64,000 nucleotides of DNA, taken from NCBI RefSeq assembly GCF_037392515.1, contig NC_090291.1:12456001-12520000 (forward strand), in the 5' to 3' direction. Origin of the DNA: Haliotis asinina. Taxonomy: Eukaryota; Mollusca; Gastropoda; Lepetellida; Haliotidae. Within the stretch, counting starts at the first letter, position 1; each line of letters begins with the position of its first letter. Positions 1 to 11,966 of the stretch are shown here, piece after piece. Both the position numbers and the translations under genes were made by a program. The notes under the pieces were generated by a model that was given only the letters and a program-made list of their open reading frames with translations, searched no databases and was not told the DNA's origin.

Positions 1-109
1 AACCCTCATGGCCCCGTCTGAAATCTCTGTTAAAGTATCGATTGTACAGTTCCGGTTATAACTGTTTGTTCGTTTGTTCGTTTGCTTTTTTTTAACGCCA
101 CATTCGACA

Positions 110-342
110 GTATTACCGTTTTGTGATGACGGTCTGTAAACAATCGCGTCTGAACCAGACAACCCAGTGATTTACATCATGCTATGCGGTTCCATCCTCG
201 ATAATCTCCAAGGTATGCGTCCCGATAATTCTCCATCAGTATCCTGGATCGCATCTGAACCAGACAATCCAGTGATCTCCATCAGTATCCTGGATCGCGT
301 CTGAACCAGACAATCCAGTGATCTCCATCAGTATCCTGGATG
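110..342 (-). mobile_element. SINE family B fragment with internal tandem amplification
   Basis: The ATGACGGTCTGTAAACAATC body is followed by a 46-bp unit (CTCCATCAGTATCCTGGATC to CCAGTGAT) repeated about 2.4 times at 231-341. The repeat arose inside the CCAGACAATCCAGTGAT block of the SINE. Confidence 0.7.
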
Positions 343-608
343 CACCTATCGGCCTGATAATGTGAAGCCCATGTGTGATATTTCTGGACTATTGATAAAC
401 GCGGCGCAAATCTAAAATCATTCAAGACCGTGAACGATTACGCGGTTAAGTGTGTTCATTGGCTGTCTTCGCTCAACAAAGTTTATGAGTGTAATATCTA
501 GAGGTGTTCTTACAGAATTCTGAAACAGAAAACCTGATATGTGTAAAGGACAATGGACAATGGATAATCAACCAACTGAAACAGTCACAGAGTTTTCTCT
601 CGAAAATG

Positions 609-861
609 GACCCGTGAAGGTCAGGGGGAGAATAGGCCTTCAGCAACCCATGCTTCCCACAAAAGACGACTAAGCCTGTCGTTAGAGGCGACTAGCGGGA
701 TCGGGTGCTCAGGCTCGCTGACTTTGGTTGACACATGTCATTGGTTCCGACATTCTGCAGATCGATGCTCATGTTGTTGATGACTGGATTGTCTTGGCAG
801 ACTCGATTATTTACAGACCGCCGCCATATAGCGGGAATATTGCTGAGTGCGGCAAAAAAAC
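609..861 (+). mobile_element. SINE family B, near full length
   Basis: Starts GACCCGTGAAGGTCAGG and passes AATAGGCCTTCAGCAACCC, GATCGGGTGCTCAGGCTCG, TTGACACATGTCATTGG and ACAGACCGCCGCCATATAG. It ends AATATTGCTGAGTGCGGC with a decayed tail. Confidence 0.88.
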
Positions 862-975
862 GTCAGTCAAATGAGTCAATAAATGACTTTTCTGATCCAT
901 CCGAAAATTCAAATCAATAATTGATTACGAAAAACCCAATATATGTGCAGGCTGACAGTTGTATTCTTTTAGTCG

Positions 976-1131
976 GTCAGAAAGCCTAGTGGTTAAAGCG
1001 TTAGCTCGTCACGCCGAAGATCCGGGTTCGATTCCCAACATGGGTACAATGTGTGAAGTCGATTTCTGGTGTCCTCGCCGTGATATTGCTGGAAACTGCT
1101 AAAAGCGGCGCAAAACTAAACTCACCCACTC
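976..1131 (+). mobile_element. SINE family A, near complete
   Basis: The head GCCTAGTGGTTAAAGCGTTA is tRNA-like (A box) and GGGTTCGATTCCC is a good B box. The middle holds TGGGTACAATGTGTGAAG, and the tail is GATATTGCTGGAAACTGC...GGCGCAAAACTAAACTCACC. Confidence 0.85.
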
Positions 1132-1824
1132 TTTCAGTCTTTCAAGATAGGTAAATATTTAGATATTTTGCAACGTTCCTGAGTGACACTTGTATTCACT
1201 CATTCAGATTTTACACATTTCAGAAGTCTTCCTTTATTTGGAATTCACGTAAGAACACCTTAATCAATATTGTAAATGTTAGACGCAATGTACAGTAACG
1301 TCTTGGAAAACCCAGATAATAGCTCTTTTCATTAACAATTTCTAGGCATATGTCTGATTAAAAAGACATCATTCCCCGGCAGTAACGATAGGTCTCCGAT
1401 CATTCTTACACACCAATTCCCAGCAACACCGCTAAACCCAGAATCGAGAACAAGAGTTCGTGGCAAATCTATAACAAGCATTGGTATATAGTCTCCCCCA
1501 CGGCTATTTTGGGTGTAGAGGACAAGGAATAACACATAAAAGTACACTCGATAATTTTCTAACATTTTAAATACAAATCTCTGATGCAGTTATTAACTGA
1601 ACACACATGAAATTAAGACAGTAATAACATTCTCATCACCTACAATATATCTACATATAAATCAAATACGTGTTTTCCAGACGGAACGATGACAGCTTTG
1701 CAGACTGACGTAAAATGGACACATCCATCACACAAATTCAATTGTCCAAAGCACCTACATGAATGTTCATACAAGATATAGTTGTGTTGCAAAACCACAC
1801 ATCTACACGCGGTGAACGGGCCGG
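1132..1824. other. Gene-free stretch
   Basis: AT-rich unique DNA between two family A SINEs. The minus-strand open frame at 1332-1565 has no recognisable family and is probably chance. Confidence 0.5.
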
Positions 1825-1966
1825 CGTGGTAGTCTAACGGTTAAAGCGTTCGCTTGTCACGTCTAAAACCTGGGTTCTGTTTCCCATATGTGTACAACTT
1901 ATGAAGCTTATTCACGTGGTGACGCTGGAATATTGGCAAAGTGGCCTAAAACAGACTCTCGCAATC
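1825..1966 (+). mobile_element. SINE family A, diverged
   Basis: The head GTGGTAGTCTAACGGTTAAA is well kept, but the B box is changed (GGGTTCTGTTTCCC) and the tail is short (GCTGGAATATTGGCAAAG). Confidence 0.75.
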
Positions 1967-1979
1967 AAAAGGTGAAGAA

Positions 1980-2086
1980 CCGTGAAGATTCGGGTTAGAG
2001 CTTCTCCTATGGTCTTTACAGGCTTGTCGTAAGATCGGGTGGTCAGACTCGCTGATGCCACACTCAGCAATATTCCGGCGGGGCAC
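1980..2086 (+). mobile_element. SINE family B, heavily deleted
   Basis: CCGTGAAGATTCGGGTTAGA and GCTTGTCGTAAGATCGGGTG, then GGTCAGACTCGCTGATG joins directly to an inverted tail piece (CACTCAGCAATATTCCGGC). Confidence 0.55.
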
Positions 2087-2790
2087 AAAGGAAATGGGTT
2101 TCATGAATGAACATATTTAACCTGCAATGGAACAATTTGAAAAAAACATTTACCTCATCTCGTTATTGTAAATGTCAAATATGAACTTCGTTCGTTTGGA
2201 AGCGTCTATGCAAGCATAGCGTCTTCTTAAATTAAGCAAAGTCACAAAGGGAAGTAAACGCATCGTAAAGTAAAAACGTTTCTGGAATGAAAACAGACGC
2301 CCAAACGCTACAAAGCTGAGGTCACCATCGAATAGCTATTTCTTGTTTCGTCCATTTTAGTCACTAACAAAGTCGTAGCCATAGCTTATTATATATGGCG
2401 TTAGAAATAAAGGACTGAGCTTCATTAAAGCAATGGATTGTTAGGATGGAATTGGTATTTATAGTATTTCGCATTGATCCGCCTCTGTATGGAATCGATC
2501 GTATATATGTGCATGGTATTTGCTCGTGACGTATGCGGGATAGTATCTGTTACGACGAGTTGATTATGCGTGGGAAGACGACAGCCAAGTGTGTATTAAT
2601 CAGTCGTATATTCAGCAGTCTTGTTCAGATGGCCGTATTCATGTGAGGTCATGTGAATTTGTGTGTAAACTGTGGTTGTTATTGAGTGCTTTGAACACCA
2701 TGGTAATTGGAAGATGATAAAACAGCAGGGTGGATTGACTATTCCGAGTTCATGATGAACATGTGTTTTTTGCGAACACCCGGTGTAATA
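2087..2790. other. Gene-free stretch
   Basis: Unique sequence; nothing recognised. Confidence 0.5.
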
Positions 2791-3086
2791 ATGATAATAA
2801 TTAATTTATACAGCGCCTTGTATCCATCCGACTAGTTGCACAGTGAGCATTGTAATCAGAATTTGATTATACCTGGGGTGCGCTACAAGGTTAATAGGCA
2901 CATTACTTATCCCACCGGGTACCCATTTTTTGCTGGGTGAACATAGGAAATTTAGAACAAATACACTTGCCTAAAGTGAGACCATATATCACATGTTTTT
3001 TTTTTTGTGGGGCAGGATTGGATTCCTAGAAACTCTCAGGAGTCAAGTTGCCAAACACAGGCACCCATCCAAGACCAAAGTTGCTT
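2791..3086 (+). repeat. Dispersed repeat family C, first copy
   Basis: CCCACCGGGTACCCATTTTT, CTGGGTGAACATAGGAAATT, CACTTGCCTAAAGTGAGACC, CTAGAAACTCTCAGGAGTCA and CATCCAAGACC recur at 19501-19680. The left part carries TACAGCGCCTTGTATCCATC, absent from the second copy. An oligo-T run sits in the middle. Confidence 0.75.
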
Positions 3087-3786
3087 AACTTTGATGAATG
3101 CTCAGCTGATGAATGAGTTTTATGCACAGGACTACACACCACCACATAGTGGTCTGTTCATATATTTCCACAGATATTATGGAATAAATGGGCAAGTGGA
3201 ATATGTTACTGACGATGGTGAAGACTAGGTATTCTTTGAACCTTTTCATCATGTATGTTTCATAACTTTGACTCATCGACAGCGTCGTCACAAACACATG
3301 CAAATCCACGTCAATTGGTTCTACCGAGGTGGCAAACGTCTTTTGCGTTCCCTAGGATTACATATCTGAAATCATTATTCGAGTAAACAGGCCAAAAATA
3401 ATTCGATGATCACATGAAATCCTGGGTAAACAGCAGCTGTTGTATTTTGCTTCAGAAATCCTCAAGTGGTTCGGACAGCTGTGATAGGCATACACTGCCC
3501 TAGCTATACGTGTCAATGACTTACTCGCCCAAGGACGTCACTGACATATTGACAAAGCTCCCACAATGACTCTTCAGCAACGACTTGTCACAAAGTACAG
3601 TAGCTTCTTTAATCAATTCTTTAATCAATTGTTAATCCAATTTCATATGGAACCTAAAGGTATTTGAAGATGTTTATTATTTACGTCTCGAATAAAAGTC
3701 TTTTGAGAAATAAGTGAATATATTGAACATATTCTATTTATAAACTAAGACAACCACTTTCGGCTGACCTATGTAAGAATCTATTT

Positions 3787-4430
3787 CAGGCTGTTAGTTT
3801 GACTGCTCGGGCCATTTCTGGATTTTGTCCAGTCAGTTCTAGGAATGTACGAGACCGGTACCGATGGCCTGAAAACCTACAATTTTGCTCCAACGTCACC
3901 GATAGGCATGTCTTGCCTAATGCGGACAGCATGTACGGTACAGGATGCAGGATGGGAATGTTTTTTTGTTCTTTGACGAGTCGAGTTTTAATCTGGACAG
4001 CCCAGATGGCAGAGCAAGGGTGTGCAAGCGCGAAGTGAAGGGTATGTTGCAACAGCGTTGTTCCACGTCGACAATTTGGTAGTGGAGGTGTTGTGATATG
4101 GGGAGTCATCACATCTCATGGATGGGCACAACTTTGGGCGGCACGTGCAGCCGTTCATTCGAGGACAGAGATATATCTTCACGCTTCCGCAATATACTGC
4201 CCGTCCACATGACCTAAAGTTTTCACGACACAGAAGAACATTCCGGTACTCCCCTGGCCAGCTAAGGACCTGTCCTCTATCGAGCAAACTTAGCTGACGG
4301 TCATTGACGTTAGCTGAAAGGGGACAATCATTGGTTGAAACATGGAACAGTATTCCCCAAGCTTCCTTCAATCACTTAATGTCGTACATGTGTCGTCGTT
4401 GTCAAGCCTGCATCAATGCCAATGGTTAAC
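3787..4430 (+). pseudogene. Decayed Tc1-type transposase
   Basis: Fragments in shifting frames match the order of a Tc1-family DDE transposase. They are a FFDESSFNLDSPDGRARV-like block (about 3962-4020), a GGVVIWG-like block (4083-4105), VRPFIRGQR and ARPH blocks (4127-4215), LPWPAKDLSSIEQT (about 4250-4293) and a C-terminal RRCQACINANG block ending near 4428. Frameshifts and stops break every segment, so the copy is dead. I could not define terminal repeats. Confidence 0.7.
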
Positions 4431-6826
4431 AAACACGATGCTGAATTTCTGATATGACTTTTAACACCACGTCTCTTCCAGGGCGTGTCACGATGCCTTG
4501 TGTCAGATGATACAGATTTCGATATTATTCTGTGAACAGTTACAACGAGATTAAAGAAATCGCACAAATCATATTAGTATCTTTAACCATTAAAATGGCA
4601 TGACCTCAGATAATGTATAGCTATGTTTTTCCAGTAGCATACAGCACGTTGCAACTGAAGTGATGACGCCATTGTGTACCGTGATAAGCGGTTCGAATGT
4701 GTTACATGATTAGCCCAGGCTCGGCTTGAATCTAACGTGGAAAGGGACGAGCTCGATATTGCAAGTCGTAAACATTCGCCCCTTTCCGTTAACGGGTATG
4801 TTTGCCACGGAATGATACGAGCGGGCACGAATGATATCAAGTGTACCTGTAAGCACTCACCCCCTTGATTGTTGCTGAAAGACTTGTTCATTTTATTGTA
4901 TCCATGAAACTGGTTCTGTGAATATAGATTTTCTAAGACAATTTCCTTGACAGTGCGTCGAAACTGGATTTGGTGTTGTTGTCTATGCCAAACCAAAAGA
5001 CTTTAAAAGATGGTACTTGTTAATGTCCTTCGTGGCGCTCAGAATTAAGAAACAAGGAGACAATATTGGCCAGGGTATCCATCGGTACAGGGTATCCATT
5101 TTAAATTATTTTATGGGATATCATTGTGCTAACACTGTAACAAAACCCCGTTAATCGGAATTATACAAACAGTCACCCACTAAGAAGAAACCTATAGCCA
5201 TTAATGCGGACTACGCTGTGGTGCAATTGTTTGACGTCCAGTCCATTTCCCCTCACTTGAAAAGGGGCCAGTGGGTTACGTAGTGGTAAAGCCTTTGTTC
5301 GTCACGCCGAAGACCCTGGTTCGATTCTTCACATGGGTACAATGTGTGAGAAAATTTTAGGTGTCCACAGTCGTGATATTGCTGGAATATTTCCCAAATC
5401 CGCGTATACTGATATTGTCATTAGCGGCGTAAAACTATACACGATCTCTTAAAAGGGAGATTATCTTACATTAACTCATTGTCACTCACTCATTACAATG
5501 ACTCGTCAGCACAACACAGTCACGATCCATTCCGTTATTACTGTGATTGACAACACGAGGAAATACGTGTCTCTCACTGCGACAAATTAGCCGATTGTTT
5601 ATCGTGTCCATCACGTGGCCATTTGACGACGCAGGGCCACCCTAGAGCATGCCGCGTAAGAGGAATATTGCATCGATAAACAGGTACATCAATTATTCAA
5701 CGCTGACTGCTTGGAAGATCAATTCAGGTCGCGACAATGAAAACCTCACACTCTCCGTCTAATCTATCCAATATTGATTGCATCTAACCCGCCCACGTGA
5801 GATTTTCAAGGCAATTTATAGACCGACACGCGAGGATGAGATGTAAAATGAAGTGCGAGACCTTTTCGCTGGTAGTTTGAGCACATTATTCCTTTTGCCG
5901 TGAAACATGAGAGCCTACTTTTATGGGATTTTCCCCCTAAACTTGCGTTTCTTTTGCTGTTCAGTAGAATTTGATTCATTGCTATTGTGAATTATATAGT
6001 AGGTTCCGGCAGAACGTTTTGGATGGATATCTGGCACTTGTTTTCACTGTGTGGGGAGCTTGTAGATTTGTAGCGTAACGTCACAACGTTACTATCACGT
6101 CATTTCGTAACGCTATATCACAACGTAATAGCACCGTTGCAAATGTATGTTGTGGAGACTTTATGCTTTGGGCTCCTCGCAACGTTATGACGTGTTTACA
6201 ACATAAGAGGTTAGAACGACAGAGGTTTTCACTTAGAGATTCTTTCTTCACTATTCAGAAAACACGCGACCAAAACAACATACAAATAGACTTATAAACA
6301 TAGAAGTGAATTTCTGCTTCGTTTCTCAAAACATGTATTGTCCACTTCTGGGAAAACTATTCAACTACAATGCAACATTAAGACAACGTAAAATAGGTTA
6401 GCATTAATAATCTTTGACGTATCACACTGTCATAAAGCTGTGAAAACGTGAAAGAATTAGCTGGGCTAATTGGTTTGCCTCTGCATGTGTTTGTGATCAG
6501 TACTGAAAGCTCCTTTTCGCGATACCTAGGTGTCATGACGGTTTGATGGTCATTTATGAATACATATTCACAATCTATTCCAAAAGGCACAATCGACTCT
6601 TCTCGAGCAAACAAAATAACACAGAGTGAAGTAAAAGATGAAAGTATATCGGAAATCTTTGACTGACCTTTACTCAGCAGTAAGTTGTTTAACTGAAGTC
6701 TATAAATGGCAATATCTGGACCAGACAATCTGGTGATTGATATCATTATGACCATCGATGTACGAACTTGAGAAAGGATGCACATACCTCAGTCGCCTGT
6801 TACGAAGTTTCTATGAAACCGGGGAC
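4431..6826. other. Mostly unique stretch with one SINE
   Basis: Holds the family A copy at 5270-5440. Minus-strand open frames at 4583-4996 and 6378-6785 are 135-137 codons but lack family features and splice context. GTAACG/AACGTTA-type short repeats lie at 6073-6130. Confidence 0.45.
5270..5440 (+). mobile_element. SINE family A with internal insertion
   Basis: The head and B box (TGGTTCGATTCTTC) are present. About 25 extra bases separate GATATTGCTGGAATATTTC from AGCGGCGTAAAACTATAC. Confidence 0.8.
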
Positions 6827-6987
6827 TGTGTGGTGGCCTAGTGGCTAAACGCGTCCACTCCTCAAGCTGAAGTCGCGGGTTGGATTCATCGCATGGGTAC
6901 AATGTGTGAAGCCCAATTCTGGAGTCCTCCGCTGTGATATTTCTTGAATTTTGCTGAAAGCAGTGTAAACCCCAACTCACTCACTCA
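6827..6987 (+). mobile_element. SINE family A
   Basis: The head is GTGGTGGCCTAGTGGCTAAA with a mutated B box (GGGTTGGATTCATC). It ends in CTCACTCACTC. Confidence 0.85.
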
Positions 6988-7073
6988 AGAAACCTGTTCG
7001 TACATACAGTCAAATACTGTTGTGTCGAAGGGACTTTCGGCACAACCACATCAAGGATGAACAAATAGCGACT

Positions 7074-7332
7074 GAATGAGTGAGTGAGTGAATCTAGTTC
7101 TGCGCCGCACTCATCAATATTCTAGTTTTATAGTGGCGGTCTCTAAATAATCGATTCTGTAAAAAAAACCAACAATGGCAGGAGCATCGATCTGCGCAAA
7201 TGGGTACCGATGACATGTATCAACCAAGTCAGCGAGCCTGACCACTCTGTCCCCGTTAGTCGCCACTAACGACAAGCATAGTCTCCTTTTAAGGCAAGCA
7301 TGGGTTGACTGAAGACCTATTCTATCCCGGAT
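7074..7332 (-). mobile_element. SINE family B
   Basis: GAGTGAGTGAGTGAATCTAG, GCGCCGCACTCATCAATATT, GCATCGATCTGCGCAAATGG and GGCAAGCATGGGTTGACTGA appear in order. Confidence 0.88.
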
Positions 7333-9889
7333 CAAAGGTTTAAGTCGAGAGAACTGTAAACTCGATATATCAGTGCTCGACATATCAGAGTTTAACTTGA
7401 ACGAACACAGTAACGCCTAACATGTCTAAAAATTATTGGAATGTTATGATATATCGATCTTGTATGATGATCTTAGTGTACCAGGCTGCACCAAAACGTC
7501 TCCAAAGCACGTTAATACAATTCGTTTCTTTAATATGTCTACTATCAGAATCATGTTCCTTTAGCACGGTCTGTGACGTCACTGTCTGTAAGGTGCGCGA
7601 CGCAGTAACAACTCAACGTCGTGACATTTCAAGGACAGCACGTTGTGTCACGTAGGACACGTGTGACAACTGTCGTGTTCGCTTGACATCATCGAATAAA
7701 TAATAGGAAGGTTTGCCGTTAATATGGAGAAACAGAGGCGTAGCTACCATTATAAAAACTCATCGGATTTTTGGTTGCGAAAAAGATTTTAGTTTGTTTT
7801 TTATTTTTCATGATGCGTAATTAGAATGATGATTTTGAAGAGTTAAGTTATAACATTTTTTATGATTTTATCTTCATATCCCCTGGTAAAATTTCAAATT
7901 TCAAACCCTTTGTAAAATTTCAAAATAATGTTCATAAAATTTCAAAAGGTGACCTTAATTTAAAAATATATAATATTTTTTCCTATATCAACCAAATTCA
8001 CTGTAATCGAGTTAGAAAGGAAACATTACACAAACACGACGGTACCTCGTTTGGACGTGGGCGTTTGAGGGAGTGGTTCAATATATGAATCACTTACTCA
8101 TACCTGTTCCCAATGATGATGGTCATGAATTGCCAAAAGGTTACCTTCATTTCCAAAATATTATCCTGAAATATAAAAATAGCATCTTTAATTCAAGAAA
8201 GATATGCATCATAACAAATTGTCCTTGCAGGCGTTCGTACTCAATGGCTTCCATAGGAATTATCGGTAAAGTGTTTTATCTAGTGAGTGAGTTTAGGTTT
8301 ACGCCGCACGCAGCAATATTACAGCTATATGGCGGCGGTCTGTAAATAATCGAGTCTGGACCAGACAATCCAGTGGTCAACAACATGAGCATCGATCTGC
8401 TCCATTGGGAACCGATGACATGTGTCAACCAAGTCAGCGAGTCTGACCACCCGATCCCGTTAGTCGCCTCTTACGACAAGTTGAGTCGCCTTTTATCGCA
8501 AGCATGGGTTGCTGAAGGCCTATTCTACACCGGGACCTTCACGGGTCTTTTTTATCTAGAACCCAGCAGTACAATACAGGTATCGTTCACAAAAAATATT
8601 TTCTCTCTGAAGTGAAGCAGTGATTATCACTGTTGACTCTTATAACTGATACTTCTTGCTCTCTACAAGGTATATGTGTTTCTAGATCTATGATAAGTGA
8701 TTTTATTCGTAGCAATTCATGCAGTTCTTAAATGATAGTCACTGGCTGTCAAGTTATTCGTCCTCAAGAGCGAAATATAGGAATGAGAATATTGGCTTAT
8801 GTTTGCACCCACATCTGGATTGAATTTCGCAACCTTTATCTTACACCTGGATTTACCAAGCAAGTTCGAGATAAATGCGTCTAATATGGTAAAATGTTTG
8901 GTTTTAGGGAATTCACGAAAAGTATTGAATCGGTATGTACTGAAAATATCGTGGTTGAAACATAATTGGAACAACTACTTACATGTATAGATTTCTTTGG
9001 AATTAAAATCGTATAAAACGTGATTGATCATCGAAATATCATGATTGTGTCCTAATATTACTGCATATGTTCTTTTGTGTATTGCAAATCTAATTACTAT
9101 GCCAAAATAGAGCTCTATTTCTTGCCCTAGACAACAAGGAAGTATTCATCCAAAGCATTTGGTCAATGAACCCTGGCACCATCGACGATGTCAAAGTCTT
9201 CGAGAGACGACAGGATTGATGACTTTGTGTAAAACGCCAGGTGCTACATTTGGTACGAACGGTACTTGTTTTCAAGGAAACCTGAAATGTCCAGATGCCA
9301 GTAGTTACAAGATAAAAGAATGAGTGAACCCATAAAATCAATATCTCGTGATGTTTACTGGCTACAGTGGAATTTGGCCTCGGCCAACCCAGGGAAAACA
9401 CAGGGAGCGAGTTATATTTTTATTTAAGATAACATCAGCTTTCAGCATTACGAAATCGGGAGTGTTACATTACAGTATAAAAACTACTGCGAGAACAGCC
9501 ACTTTTGAGTATTCCTATGTCAGCAAAATTCTCTGGAATCGAGACAGAAAGGAAACAGTATACACCTACGGTGGTTGTTCGTTAAGGCGTAGGCGTTTGA
9601 GGGCATGGGAATCTCTGAATGACTTGTCCATGCATGCTTATACTCATAATGACGTCTTAATGCAGCGTAAATATGACGTTTATGAGACTCTAGGACGGAC
9701 GAAAACTATTCATTTACGTATACTGAAATGTTGTGATCGCGTTGGTAACGAGACAATACAATATGGTTAAAGTATCTGATCATTTACATCGACAAGTCTT
9801 AATGTAACCATTCAGTGCTACCAAGAACTCCGTAATGTCTTCGTGAATGATGTAATGAGGTAAAGGTTGGTTGGTTGGTTGGTTGGTTT
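7333..9889. other. Unique stretch with one full SINE
   Basis: Includes an AAATTTCAAA-rich low-complexity patch at 7885-7945 and the B copy at 8284-8549. Open frames at 9090-9401 and 9348-9770 overlap on opposite strands and match nothing I know. Confidence 0.45.
8284..8549 (-). mobile_element. SINE family B, full length with 10-bp target duplication
   Basis: All blocks from TGAGTGAGTTTAGGTTTACG to GGGACCTTCACGGGTC are present. TTTTATCTAG flanks it at 8274-8283 and 8550-8559. Confidence 0.93.
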
Positions 9890-10010
9890 CTTGTGCGCCT
9901 CAATCAGCAAGATTCCAGCTGTATGGCGGTCGTCTGTCAATAATCGGGCCTAAACCAGACAATCCAGTGATCAACTGCATGAGTATAGATCTACGCAATA
10001 GGGATACGAT
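9890..10010 (-). mobile_element. SINE family B, tail half
   Basis: Begins next to five GGTT repeats. CTCAATCAGCAAGATTCCAG to GATCTACGCAATAGGGATAC are kept. It lies 90 bp upstream of the PY-protein exon acceptor. Confidence 0.75.
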
Positions 10011-10101
10011 TGGCGGTAAAGGTGTTCGAATTAGCGAGGTTTCGTTTCATTAAGGTGTTGCCTTGAACGCGGAATTAAATGTTGTTTTTGTCTGTTTCCA
10101 G

Positions 10102-11966
10102 ATCATCATGTTCATGACGCCAGTGATTTCAGGATCGTCCCGAGTCAGTAATGATACATTTGGGCTCATGCCACTCAATGCCCTCAACGGCTCAGACTCG
10201 ACGTTTCCTGTGAGCTCAGACACATCATCCGGAATTGTCCCACCGTCTTACGAGGAAGCCATGTCTAGCGTTCTTTGTGGGAGTTTGGCGTTCGATGTAC
10301 AGAGAGATTCGAGAAATCCGTCACCTACAACTCCTCGGTCCCGAAAGCTAGATTCCTCTCCGAGAAGTTTCAAGATGTCCCCCACACCCTCCCGTGTTGC
10401 ACCTGTGACTACACGAGACGATATCATGATCTGTCTCTCACAAGAACATAACCAGATTTCGCCGCTCCGTTCGTCGCCAGTCCCCCACATACAAACTGAC
10501 AAAGGTCACCGACAGTCTAGGTCACCTCAGCTGCAGAGAAGTAATTCGGATCCACCACCAGCTTATGATGTCGTGGTGAACATGCGTCGTGACGTAACTT
10601 CCTGTCCATCGTTTCAGCGCTCAAGGAGCGTCGATTATTCGATTGAGTCGACAAACATCAGCATAATCGGCGCGACAGGGGTGAATGGTGTTGTGGTAAG
10701 TGTATTAGCATTGTAACGATCATGACAAAGCCAATAAGAACATTTGACACAGATTTGTTGTGTATTCACATCTTCCTTGCAGCGTGTGGAGCGACAGGGT
10801 ACATGAGCTGACGTGGAGCCACCCAGCCTCTCCCTCCATGGTTATAATTAACACCATTACTTGTTTCCTGGTTCTTTAACACCGCGCTCAGCAACATTCC
10901 AACTATATGTAGGCGGTCGGTAAATAATCGAGTACGGACCAGACAACCCAGTGATCAACTGCATGAGCATGGGAATCGATGACATGTGTCGACCATGTCA
11001 GTGAGCCTGACCACCCGATCCTGTTAGTCATCTCTTACGACAAGTATACTCGCTTTTTAGCTTTTATGGTAAGCATAGGTTTCTGATTCTACCTCTATTC
11101 TACCCGGACCTTCACGGGTCTGTAATATGATAAAGAAATTGTCATCCATAACGTAACTTTATTTATGCTTCCACCTGTATCTAAGATACACGTTTATTAT
11201 TCAACAGTTATTCTACAGTTATTCAACAGTTATTCAACAGTTGTGATCGTGTGTTCAAGGTAAACATATGGTACTAGTCTCAATGTCCGAAACTGTAGCG
11301 GGCATATTGTCAGTGGTAATTTGCAAACGTTGTCCACATAATTATCTACTTAAGACGATTTGAGAGTTTCGGTATAAGCACCTCCACCTGTCAGGATCCG
11401 GGTTAGAATTGCTCTTCTACAACCCACACTAATGGGTGGTCTGACTTGGTTGATTCCATGTAGATTATGCTGCTGATCACTGGATTGTCTGGACTCCATC
11501 ATTTACTGTCCGCCATTACATAGCTTTAATATAATTTTCGGAGTGCAGAGTGGACAAACAAACATACATTCATCGTGATTCGTTGTTTATTGTTTTCATT
11601 TCATTTCCTTTTAACTTTCAGTTATCAGAGATTGAAGAAAGTTTGCAAACAAAACGCCAAAAGAAGAAACGCATGCGCCATATGATGTGCGGTTGTGTCG
11701 TGGTGGCGTTGGTTGTGGTGATCCCAGTTCTCATTGTTTTAATGACTTCCGATACCCTTTTGTCTGACAATGGTCAAGGTGACATTGCGCAGACGACAAC
11801 CCAGCCAACGAAAACAGAGCGCCATGAACGAGCGGTCAGATCTATATTGTCAACTCAAAGCGACCTAACTCTTAGGACTAAGGAACTGAAAGTCACAGGT
11901 TCCCTTATTCCTCGAAAGGAACCGTCTGCAGATCACGATCAACTTAACAGTGTCAAGGGTACGTAA
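10102..11966 (+). CDS. Unrecognised single-pass membrane protein with two PY motifs (two exons)
   Basis: Exon 1 runs 10102-10695 (acceptor TGTTTCCAG, donor GTG|GTAAGT) and exon 2 from 11622 (acceptor TTAACTTTCAG); both junctions are phase 0. From the ATG at 10108 to the TAA at 11964-11966 the product has about 310 residues. Residues 45-51 are PPSYEEA and 149-153 PPPAY, both WW/NEDD4-type ligands. Between them is a Ser/Pro/Arg-rich stretch with SPTTPRSRK- and SPRSF-type sites. A basic block KRQKKKRMRH directly precedes a membrane segment at about 217-239 (MMCGCVVVALVVVIPVLIVL). Basic residues before the segment suggest the long N-terminal part is cytoplasmic and the last ~70 residues are outside, with an RHER dibasic-type site. 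A role in ubiquitin-linked sorting is inferred from the PY motifs alone. Exon 1 may be internal, with 5' exons unseen. A strong donor (AAGG|GTACGT at 11959) overlaps the 3' end, so more exons may follow. Confidence 0.55.
10880..11121 (-). mobile_element. SINE family B in intron
   Basis: ACCGCGCTCAGCAACATTCC to CCGGACCTTCACGGGTC, with a deletion of the ATCTGCGCAATT block. Inserted antisense in the PY-protein intron. Confidence 0.85.
11395..11550 (+). mobile_element. SINE family B, decayed
   Basis: GGATCCGGGTTAGAATTGCT, GGGTGGTCTGACTTGG, TGATCACTGGATTGTCTGGA and TGTCCGCCATTACATAGC follow the family order. Confidence 0.6.

Larger units (their letters stand above)
10696..11621 (+). other. Intron of the PY-motif membrane protein gene
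   Basis: This 926-bp GT-AG intron joins two open frames in phase 0. It contains one near-complete family B SINE copy (10880-11121) and a decayed one (11395-11550), plus three tandem TTATTCAACAG-like units at about 11205-11240. Confidence 0.5.

Noticed and set aside
976..1131. One finding entry lists reversed coordinates (976 to 861)
   Set aside because: That entry is void and carries zero interest; the shared-tail observation is reported at 13301-18264.
4583..4996. 137-codon minus-strand open frame
   Set aside because: No domain, no compositional signal of coding and no splice context; length is possible by chance in 64 kb.
8373..8615. Open frames containing MSIDLRNWEPMTCVNQVSE-like sequence, seen also near 18090, 30600, 31379 and 33330
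   Set aside because: They are the antisense strand of family B SINE copies. The recurring frame reflects a consensus without stops, and copies show no sign of coding constraint.
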